In this document: positions 8,647-15,079 of the stretch, piece after piece
Position numbering within the stretch: position 1 is the first letter of the stretch
Layout of the letters: each line of letters begins with the position of its first letter
Notes under the pieces: model-generated
The model's database searches: none
Told to the model about the DNA's origin: nothing
Seen by the model: the letters and a program-made list of their open reading frames with translations, nothing else
Position numbers and translations under genes: made by a program
Assembly: GCA_947168405.1 (NCBI GenBank)
Contig: CAMVLU010000007.1
Location: 1-34,025 of the forward strand
Length of the DNA: 34,025 nt
Reading direction: 5' to 3'
Source: an uncultured Clostridia bacterium
Lineage (GTDB): Bacteria > Bacillota_I > Bacilli_A > RF39 > UBA660

Positions 8647-8667
8647 TAACATTTTACAAAAATGTTA
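8647..8667. repeat. Inverted repeat upstream of the small-peptide promoter
   Basis: TAACATTTT and AAAATGTTA form a perfect 9-bp inverted repeat around ACA, ending 9 nt before the -35 box at 8677. It may be an operator. No T run follows, so a terminator is less likely. Between 8550 and 8646 I see nothing else. Confidence 0.45.
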
Positions 8668-8676
8668 CATATCAAC

Positions 8677-8705
8677 TTGATTATAAATTTCAAATATGAT
8701 ACTAT
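8677..8705 (+). promoter_or_regulatory. Sigma-A promoter of the toxin-like mRNA
   Basis: TTGATT at 8677-8682, a 17-bp spacer and TACTAT at 8700-8705. The predicted first base is G8712, exactly where the 12-nt segment complementary to the mRNA 3' end begins. Confidence 0.65.
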
Positions 8706-8776
8706 ATATATGAACACTTAATTAGTTGGGTGATTAATTGCCATACCTTATCTTTAAAAGAAAGGGGGCGATTGTG

Positions 8777-8860
8777 ATGAATAAGAAAGATTTCTTAATT
8801 GCGTCTTTGATTATTCTAAACTTCCTTTTAATTATACTACTTTTTGTAGTATTAATATAA
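8777..8860 (+). CDS. Small hydrophobic peptide, putative type I toxin (27 aa)
   Basis: The peptide starts MNKKDFLIAS and continues as one uninterrupted hydrophobic helix (LIILNFLLIILLFVVLI), ending at TAA. A basic start followed by a single membrane span is the build of type I toxins such as TxpA, BsrG and holin-like toxin peptides of Bacillota, which insert in the membrane when over-produced. I infer family likeness from architecture, not from clear sequence identity. The ribosome site is GGGGG at 8764-8768, 8 nt before ATG; an in-frame GTG directly precedes the ATG. A hairpin (CCTT-TCT with AGA-AAGG, 8746-8765) covers the front of this site, and the end of the gene forms a 7-bp hairpin. The mRNA would run from about 8712 to 8958, with long untranslated ends that pair with each other. 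Confidence 0.65.
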   Translation: MNKKDFLIASLIILNFLLIILLFVVLI

Positions 8861-8900
8861 AATGAAAATCACCTAACAAATCAAACAATGTGTTAGGTGA
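8858..8900 (-). terminator. Hairpin ending the antisense RNA (also folds in the toxin mRNA)
   Basis: A 10-bp stem (TCACCTAACA 8869-8878 with TGTTAGGTGA 8891-8900) and a 12-nt loop. On the minus strand it is followed by TTTTCATTTT, as in an intrinsic terminator for RNA started at about 8983. On the plus strand the same hairpin sits just after the peptide stop codon. Confidence 0.55.
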
Positions 8901-8983
8901 AAACATAAAATTATATTATGGCAACACTCAACATGCGAAATTAAGTGTTCCTTTTTTTATTATATGCAAGACGACTTGCTTAC
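8862..8983 (-). ncRNA. Putative antisense RNA antitoxin, about 120 nt
   Basis: Transcription from the strong minus-strand promoter at 8990-9018 would begin near 8983 and stop after the hairpin at 8869-8900. The RNA would begin with a 5-bp hairpin (GCAAG, loop TCGT, CTTGC; 8966-8979) and then be fully complementary to about the last 95 nt of the toxin-like mRNA, including its terminator and the post-ORF hairpin. Overlap at 3' ends is the geometry of RatA/TxpA and SR4/BsrG. No ORF of note lies on this strand here. The existence of the RNA is inferred from promoter and terminator. Confidence 0.6.
8923..8958 (+). terminator. Terminator of the toxin-like mRNA
   Basis: A 6-bp stem (AACACT 8923-8928 with AGTGTT 8944-8949) and a run of seven T at 8952-8958. 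The right arm is part of a 12-nt segment (8939-8950) that pairs perfectly with the mRNA 5' end at 8712-8723, so two folds compete. Confidence 0.6.
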
Positions 8984-8989
8984 ATACTA

Positions 8990-9018
8990 ATAATAACACA
9001 AATAGTCACAAAAGTCAA
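8990..9018 (-). promoter_or_regulatory. Strong promoter of the antisense RNA
   Basis: On the minus strand TTGACT (9018-9013), an exact 17-bp spacer, and TATTAT (8995-8990) preceded by TGT, making an extended -10. It points away from rpe and toward the small peptide gene. Confidence 0.7.
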
Positions 9019-9061
9019 AATAAATTTGATACGTAAATTAATTTTAAATAAAAGTTAAAAA

Positions 9062-9700
9062 CTAATTAGCACATTTACGTAATTTAGTAATAGCCTCTTG
9101 ATAATCATCAGAATTTAAAATAGTAGACCCCGAAACTAATATATCGGCATTTTTTAAATCTTTAGCATTTAAGAAATTTATTCCTCCATCAACATTAATA
9201 AGAATTTTTTTATTTTGCTTTTTTAAATATGCTTTTAATTTCTTAACTTTATTTACTGTTTCAGGAATAAACTCTTGTCCAGGAAGACCTGGAACAACAC
9301 TCATGATTAAAATTAAATCAATTTTATCAAAATATGGATACACGCTTTCTATGTCTTGATCTGGATTAATTGCAATTCCCACCTTAATTCCATATTTTTT
9401 ATATTTATCAATTACTTTATCTATATCTTCCTTAATATTAAGGTGAATATTGATGTATTCAACATTTAAAGTTACTAAAGTTTGTAAATATTTTAAAGGC
9501 TTTTCAACCATTAAATGAACATCTAATCTTTTTCTTGTAAAATTAGTAATACATGATAAATCACTTATAGACATTGTTTTCTTTTTTACATATTTACCAT
9601 CCATTACATCTACATGAATAAAATCTACGTCTGTAACATTTAATTTTTCAAGAACTTTAGGAATATTTTTACTTCCTAAAAATGATGCACCTATTTTCAT
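9062..9700 (-). CDS. rpe: Ribulose-phosphate 3-epimerase
   Basis: A 212-residue TIM barrel that interconverts ribulose and xylulose 5-phosphate in the pentose phosphate pathway. It carries HVDVMDGKYV and DVHLM with metal and catalytic residues, SVVPGLPGQEF in place of the usual SVNPGFGGQ phosphate loop, and VDGGI. An in-frame ATG at 9721 would add seven residues, but ATG 9700 has AGGTGG 4 nt upstream and begins MKIGASFL, matching the family start. It begins one base after the rsgA stop, closing the rlmN-prpC-prkC-rsgA-rpe operon. Confidence 0.92.
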   Translation of the reverse strand: MKIGASFLGSKNIPKVLEKLNVTDVDFIHVDVMDGKYVKKKTMSISDLSCITNFTRKRLDVHLMVEKPLKYLQTLVTLNVEYINIHLNIKEDIDKVIDKYKKYGIKVGIAINPDQDIESVYPYFDKIDLILIMSVVPGLPGQEFIPETVNKVKKLKAYLKKQNKKILINVDGGINFLNAKDLKNADILVSGSTILNSDDYQEAITKLRKCAN

Positions 9701-9701
9701 A

Positions 9702-10547
9702 TTACCACCTCTTACTTTCAAATTCTTGAATAAAACTTACATAATTATCTAATCTACTTTTTAATATTTTACTATCAAGAACCGCCTTTTTTACATTACA
9801 TTCTGATTCTTTAAAATGAAAGCAATCTTTGTATTCACAAGGATATTTTTTAAACTCTATAAAAGCATCTCTTACATTTTCTTTAGTATATGCTAAAAAA
9901 GATAAAGCTGAAAATCCTGGAGTATCTAAAACTTTAATTTTATCTTTAATTATTATTTCAACATGCCTTGTTGTATGTTTACCACGACCAAGTGCTATAG
10001 ATACTTCACCAGTTTCTAAATTTAAATCTTTAAATAATTTATTAAGCATTGTTGATTTACCTGCACCTGTTTGTCCCATAAAAACACTTATATTATTTTC
10101 CAATTCTTTTTTAATTTTATCTATTTCAGTATTATATAAAACTTTATATCCAATAGATTCATAATAACTTAAATTATTTTTTATTAATTTAAAATCTTCA
10201 TTATCAACCAAATCTTTTTTTGTTATTAATATAATTGGTTTAATATGATTTATTTCAAGTTCTACTACTAATTTATCCAATAAATTAGTACTAAAATCAG
10301 GATTTTTACAACTTGTTACAATTATTCCTTTTGTTATATTAGCAACATGTGGTCTTAATATTTCATTTTGTCTTGGAAAAATTTCTTCAATTGTCTTATT
10401 ATTTTTATCTATGAAAACAAAATCCCCTACTAAGGGAATTTGTTTATCAAGTCGCATTTTACCACGACATTTGCATTCAATTTTTTCATTATTTACAAGA
10501 ACTGTAAATATATCACTTATATTTTTTATTACTAATCCTTTTTCCAT
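9702..10547 (-). CDS. rsgA: Small-subunit ribosome biogenesis GTPase RsgA
   Basis: A circularly permuted GTPase that helps late maturation of the 30S subunit. In order: an N-terminal OB-like domain, the G4 motif ITKKDL ahead of G1 GQTGAGKST, G3 DTPGFSAL, and a C-terminal zinc site (CEYKDCFHFKESEC) with the family's Cys/His spacing. 281 residues is normal. Its start overlaps the prkC stop (TAATG) and the ribosome site is weak, so it probably depends on translational coupling. In Bacillus this gene (cpgA) also sits between prkC and rpe and its product is a PrkC substrate. Confidence 0.93.
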   Translation of the reverse strand: MEKGLVIKNISDIFTVLVNNEKIECKCRGKMRLDKQIPLVGDFVFIDKNNKTIEEIFPRQNEILRPHVANITKGIIVTSCKNPDFSTNLLDKLVVELEINHIKPIILITKKDLVDNEDFKLIKNNLSYYESIGYKVLYNTEIDKIKKELENNISVFMGQTGAGKSTMLNKLFKDLNLETGEVSIALGRGKHTTRHVEIIIKDKIKVLDTPGFSALSFLAYTKENVRDAFIEFKKYPCEYKDCFHFKESECNVKKAVLDSKILKSRLDNYVSFIQEFESKRW

Positions 10548-12310
10548 TAATTATTTTCATCTTTCTTTTCTTCTGTTTTAGTATCAGTAGTATCAGTTTT
10601 AGTTTCTTCCTTTTTAGTCTCTTCTTCATATTTAACAGCATATACTATTTTTAAGTTTGCACCTTTTACAATAGGAGTTCCAGCTGCTCTACTTTGGCTA
10701 ATAATAGTATTTGGAGTAAATTCATTTGTTGGTTTAGAAACAAATGAAACGATTATTCCATATTTATCACAGAAAGCTTGTATTTCATCAATAGACCATT
10801 GTTCTGTAACAAAATCAGGATATTCATCAACAACATTTGGAATATATAATGTTACTTTTTGTCCTTTAGATACTTTAGTTCCTTTTTCTGGATCTGTTTT
10901 AATAATTTCTTCTTCTCCATATTCAGTATCATCTTCTGGATCAACTTTTTCAAGGACCACTTCTAACTCATATTTAGATTCCAAAATTGCTTTTATTTCT
11001 TTATAATTTTTACCTTTAAAATCTTCCATTTCATAAACTGTATCACCTAAAGATTCAAATAAAGTAATACTGGTTCCTTTTTTAACTTTTCTTCCTATAG
11101 CAGGGGAAGTTTTTGAAATAAGTCCGGCTTCAATTTTTTCATCACTTACTTGTTCAACTTTTAATTCAACTTCAAAACCAGCTTTCTTTAATGTATCTTC
11201 AGCTTTTTGAACTGTCATACCAGCAACATTTGGTATAACTACATCAGGAACTTCAGAGAATATTGGATAAATTACAAATATTCCTACTAGTATTAATACA
11301 ACAAAGATAAATATTCCAGATAAAATCCAAATCCAAGTATTTTTCTTTTCTTCTCTTAAATCACCAAGTTCATCTTCTAGTTCTTTAATTTCTTCTTCTT
11401 TTTCTTCTAATAAAACTGGTTTTTTATCTTCAGAATCACCTTCATGTTCAGGAAATAAGAAAGTAACTTTTCCTTCATTTAATCTATCTTCATTTAAACA
11501 AGTTAGTAAATCATCATGCATTCTTGAAACTGTTTCATATCTATTTTTAGGATTTTTAGCAGTTGCTCTTAATATGATATTTTCAACACTTTGAGGAATA
11601 GAATCATTTTTCTCTCTTATACTAGGAAAATCACTTTTCATATGTTTAAGAGCTATTTCAACAGCATTTTCTCCTTTAAAAGGAAGACTACCCGTTAATA
11701 ATTCATAGAATAATATTCCCATAGAATAAATATCACTTTTAATAGTTGCTCCTTTACCACTTGCTTGTTCTGGAGGTAAATAATGAACTGACCCCATAAC
11801 AGAATTAGTTTGTGTTAATTGAGTGCTGTTAAGTGCCATAGCAATACCAAAGTCTGTTATTTTTATTTCTCCATTATCTTTTATTAAGATATTTTGAGGT
11901 TTTAAATCACGATGAATAATATATGAGTCATGTGCTTCTTTAATACCATCTGTTATTTGTAACATGATATCGATTGCTTCTGATAAAGATATACTTCCAC
12001 GTTTTTTAATTAATTGTTTAAGAGTTTGCCCTGGAACATATTCCATAACTATATAATAAGTTCCATTATCTTCACCAACATCATACATTTCAACAATATT
12101 AGGATGAGATAAACTAGATGCACTTAAAGCTTCTCTTTGAAAACGTCTTACAAATTTCTCATCTCCTGCAAGATCTCCTCTTAATACCTTAATTGCAACA
12201 TCACGATCAAGAATAATATCATGAGCAAGGTAAACATTAGCCATTCCACCTTCTCCAATACTCTTTATTATTTCATAACGTTCGTTAATCTTCTGCCCCT
12301 TCGTTATCAC
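10547..12310 (-). CDS. prkC: PASTA-domain Ser/Thr protein kinase
   Basis: A membrane kinase sensing peptidoglycan fragments. The kinase domain fills roughly residues 8-270, with the glycine loop IGEGGMANVYLA, VAIKVL, catalytic HRDLKPQN, DFG and the APE-equivalent PPEQ. An acidic coiled-coil-like linker and one membrane helix (about 325-350) follow, then three extracellular PASTA repeats and a charged low-complexity tail. Start: GTG 12310 has AAGG 8 nt upstream and gives MITKGQKINERYE, matching family starts; GTG 12319 is an alternative without a spaced ribosome site. It overlaps prpC by 26 nt. The pair controls growth and wall synthesis by reversible phosphorylation. Confidence 0.92.
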   Translation of the reverse strand: MITKGQKINERYEIIKSIGEGGMANVYLAHDIILDRDVAIKVLRGDLAGDEKFVRRFQREALSASSLSHPNIVEMYDVGEDNGTYYIVMEYVPGQTLKQLIKKRGSISLSEAIDIMLQITDGIKEAHDSYIIHRDLKPQNILIKDNGEIKITDFGIAMALNSTQLTQTNSVMGSVHYLPPEQASGKGATIKSDIYSMGILFYELLTGSLPFKGENAVEIALKHMKSDFPSIREKNDSIPQSVENIILRATAKNPKNRYETVSRMHDDLLTCLNEDRLNEGKVTFLFPEHEGDSEDKKPVLLEEKEEEIKELEDELGDLREEKKNTWIWILSGIFIFVVLILVGIFVIYPIFSEVPDVVIPNVAGMTVQKAEDTLKKAGFEVELKVEQVSDEKIEAGLISKTSPAIGRKVKKGTSITLFESLGDTVYEMEDFKGKNYKEIKAILESKYELEVVLEKVDPEDDTEYGEEEIIKTDPEKGTKVSKGQKVTLYIPNVVDEYPDFVTEQWSIDEIQAFCDKYGIIVSFVSKPTNEFTPNTIISQSRAAGTPIVKGANLKIVYAVKYEEETKKEETKTDTTDTKTEEKKDENN

Positions 12311-13055
12311 TTTCAACACCTTCTTTTTCTTCTATTTCTAAGTAAGCAACTGATATATTATCAGTTCCTCCTTCATTATTAGCTTTTTGTATTAAACTAA
12401 CGATTTTTTCTTCTATCTCCATGTTACTATTTATTACATCTTCTATTTTACTCGAATCTACTAAATTCGTCAACCCATCACTTGCAAGAAGAATAGAAGT
12501 TACATCTAAATCACAATCAAATACATCAGGAGTTACTTCGTCACTTGCTCCAAGTGCTTTCATTAAAACATTTTTTCGTGGATGGTCTTTAGCTTCTTCT
12601 TCAGTAATTTCGCCAGCTTCAACTAATAAATTAACTAAAGAATGATCTACTGTTACTTTATGTAATTTATTATTTTTTATAACAAATCCACTTGAATCTC
12701 CAACATTTCCAAATAATATATATTCATTTGTAATAATTGCAAGAACTAAAGTTGTTCCCATCCCTACACATTCTTTATTTTCTGCTTCATATTTAAAAAT
12801 TTCCGTATTAACACCTTTAACAACATCATTTATCCAAACAATAGCATCTTCTTTTGATAAATCATAAAAAGTTTCCGTAAATTGTTTACTTAAATAACTA
12901 ATAGCAATTGATGATGCAACTTCTCCAGCTCTATGTCCTCCCATTCCATCTGCAACAGCCATTAAATAATCACCTTTATGATTTTTTAAAATAATAACAC
13001 TATCTTCATTATGATCTCTTACTTTTCCAACATCTGTTAAATAAAAACTCTTCAT
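12285..13055 (-). CDS. prpC: PP2C-family Ser/Thr protein phosphatase
   Basis: A 256-residue PPM phosphatase that reverses PrkC phosphorylation. The metal-binding motifs are in order: RDHNEDS, VADGMGGHRAGE, GNVGDSSGF, LASDGLTNLV and GGTDNISV. Length is normal for PrpC/Stp apart from a short acidic tail encoded in the region overlapping prkC. Its ATG overlaps the rlmN stop by four bases (ATGA), so the three genes are translationally linked. Confidence 0.94.
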   Translation of the reverse strand: MKSFYLTDVGKVRDHNEDSVIILKNHKGDYLMAVADGMGGHRAGEVASSIAISYLSKQFTETFYDLSKEDAIVWINDVVKGVNTEIFKYEAENKECVGMGTTLVLAIITNEYILFGNVGDSSGFVIKNNKLHKVTVDHSLVNLLVEAGEITEEEAKDHPRKNVLMKALGASDEVTPDVFDCDLDVTSILLASDGLTNLVDSSKIEDVINSNMEIEEKIVSLIQKANNEGGTDNISVAYLEIEEKEGVESDNEGAED

Positions 13056-14074
13056 AAACTCTCCTTACTAGACTTTAACTGTCCACACGCTGCACTTATT
13101 TTTCTACCAAATTCACGTCGTATAGTAACATTTATATTATTTTTTTTCAAAGTATCATAAAATTTTAATATATTTTCTTTACTACTTCTTTTATATCCTA
13201 AATTATCTGTTTCATTATAAGGTATTAAATTAACATAACAATTAATATTTTTAAGTAATTTACTAAGTTCAATTGCTAATTCTTTACTATCATTTATATT
13301 ATCTAACATAATATATTCAAACGTTACTCTTCTATTAGTCTTACTAACATAATATTTAATACTCTTAATTAAATCATCTAATTTATAAACTTTATTAATA
13401 GGCATTAATTTACTTCTTAATTCATCATTAGGGGCATGTAAACTAATAGCTAAATTAACTTGATAGGGAAATTCTGAAAACTCATAAATTTTAGGAATTA
13501 TTCCACATGTAGATATAGTTATATGACGAGAACCAAGTGCTATTCCTAGTGGATGATTAACTATTTCTACAAAATTTGTAATATTAACATAATTATCAAA
13601 TGGTTCTCCTATTCCCATAATTACAACATGACTAATTCTTGATTTAATATCATTTTCAATTGTTAATAATTCAAGGACCATTTCTCCAGCTGTAACATCT
13701 CTTTGTTTTTTTATTCTACCTGATTCACAAAAAGAACAGTTCATATTACAACCAACTTGACTAGATATACATAAACTAGTTCCATAATCATGTTCCATTA
13801 ATACAGCTTCTATTGTTTTAGAATCATTAAGTTTTAACAAATACTTTTTAACATCAATATCTATTTCTTTATTAATAATTTCTATTTTATCAAAATAAAA
13901 ATCTTTCTTTAATCTTTCTATAACATCTTTTTTAATATTACTAATATTATCAAATTCTTTTATTCTTTTAACATATATCCAATCATATAATTGTTTAGCT
14001 TTATATTTTTTCTCTCCTATTGATACAAAATAATCCTCTAAACATTTATATGTTATATTATAGATACTTTCCAT
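13052..14074 (-). CDS. rlmN: RlmN/Cfr-family radical SAM rRNA methyltransferase
   Basis: Methylates C2 of A2503 in 23S rRNA, and of A37 in some tRNAs, by the Cys-methyl radical SAM mechanism. The cluster motif is CNMNCSFC; GIGEPFDNY, the methyl-carrier region ISTCG and the C-terminal mCys in RRXXGxxISAACGQL are all present. A small oddity is ESG after the cluster where RlmN usually has ATG, as in a divergent subgroup. Start ATG 14074 follows GGGTG by 5 nt; an in-frame ATG at 14143 would add 23 unrelated hydrophobic residues and is rejected. It is the first gene of the operon running to rpe. Confidence 0.88.
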   Translation of the reverse strand: MESIYNITYKCLEDYFVSIGEKKYKAKQLYDWIYVKRIKEFDNISNIKKDVIERLKKDFYFDKIEIINKEIDIDVKKYLLKLNDSKTIEAVLMEHDYGTSLCISSQVGCNMNCSFCESGRIKKQRDVTAGEMVLELLTIENDIKSRISHVVIMGIGEPFDNYVNITNFVEIVNHPLGIALGSRHITISTCGIIPKIYEFSEFPYQVNLAISLHAPNDELRSKLMPINKVYKLDDLIKSIKYYVSKTNRRVTFEYIMLDNINDSKELAIELSKLLKNINCYVNLIPYNETDNLGYKRSSKENILKFYDTLKKNNINVTIRREFGRKISAACGQLKSSKESL

Positions 14075-14090
14075 ACAAACACCCAATCTA

Positions 14091-14099
14091 ATTTTATCA
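14091..14099 (-). promoter_or_regulatory. Extended -10 promoter element of the rlmN operon
   Basis: TGA-TAAAAT on the minus strand, with RNA start near 14084, giving a very short leader. No good -35 is seen. Confidence 0.4.
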
Positions 14100-14167
14100 T
14101 AATAACAAATAGAAATATAGTACAAAATACATTTATTTAACATATTCTGACTATATTTTACATTTAT

Positions 14168-15079
14168 TTACATATTCAGTATAAATGATAAAAGAGAAAT
14201 ATTTGGAAGTTGTTTACCACTTTTAATATCTTCATCTATATTACCTAAATTATATAATATATCAAGTAATTCCTTTTTCGAATATCTTAATCCTTTGCCT
14301 CTTGCTAATTTAACAGGATATTCTTTTACATCTAATATATTTGCTATATCAGAATCTCTTAAATTAGATAATACTTTTACATTATAAATTAATCTTATTT
14401 GATTAGAAAGTAATACTAAAATTCCAAATACTTCTGTTCCATTATTAATAAAATGATTATATAACTCTATTACTTTATCTTTTTGTTTTAAAAGAATTGC
14501 ATCTATTAAATCAAAAATACTATCTTCAATATTTTTTCTACAAACTAAATCTATATCTTCTTTAGAAATTGTTTTAGAATCGTTTTTTAATAATTTTAAT
14601 TTATCTAATTCATTAGAAATATTATAATAATTTTTTCCTACTCTATTAATAAAATAATTAACTGTAATATTATCCATTTTATAATTATTTAAATTATTTT
14701 TTATAAATTCATAAATATTCAATTCTTTTAATTCTATATAATTAAAATATGGTAAGATATCTTTTACAAGTTTTAATCTTTTATTAATTTTTTTAGATAT
14801 TATTATTAAAATATTATCACTGGGATTTTTTAAATATTTTAAAAATTTTTCATTAGGAAAATCATCTACAACATTATTTAAAAAATTTGGATTAGTTGCT
14901 ATAACTAATTTTTGATTACCAAACATATCATATGTATCTAATGTTTCTATCACATCATCTATTGTTTTATTTTCTAAATCAATATTAATTATTTCTAAAT
15001 CTTTACCTTTTGTTATTTTATTAATTTCAGATTGAATTAAAAAGGAATTATCTCCTTCAATTAAATATAATTTAGTCAT
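14168..15079 (-). CDS. holA: DNA polymerase III delta subunit
   Basis: The clamp-loader delta subunit opens the beta sliding clamp at replication forks. The 303-residue protein begins LYLIEGDNSFLIQSEI, the HolA start that replaces a P-loop strand, and has the conserved DMFGNQKLV segment. Later it shows LSNQIRLIYNVK, typical of the family's helical C-domain, and a final IDEDIKSGKQLP. No ATP-binding loop is expected in delta. It starts one base inside the alaS stop, so it belongs to the cmk-alaS-holA operon. Confidence 0.88.
   Translation of the reverse strand: MTKLYLIEGDNSFLIQSEINKITKGKDLEIINIDLENKTIDDVIETLDTYDMFGNQKLVIATNPNFLNNVVDDFPNEKFLKYLKNPSDNILIIISKKINKRLKLVKDILPYFNYIELKELNIYEFIKNNLNNYKMDNITVNYFINRVGKNYYNISNELDKLKLLKNDSKTISKEDIDLVCRKNIEDSIFDLIDAILLKQKDKVIELYNHFINNGTEVFGILVLLSNQIRLIYNVKVLSNLRDSDIANILDVKEYPVKLARGKGLRYSKKELLDILYNLGNIDEDIKSGKQLPNISLLSFILNM

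Noticed and set aside
8622-8699. A 25-codon plus-strand ORF starting MSIFLKYF
   Set aside because: No ribosome site or promoter ahead, and it runs through the toxin-like promoter; kept as non-coding.
14075-14143. 23-residue N-terminal extension of RlmN
   Set aside because: Not RlmN-like and overlaps the likely promoter; ATG 14074 has a ribosome site.
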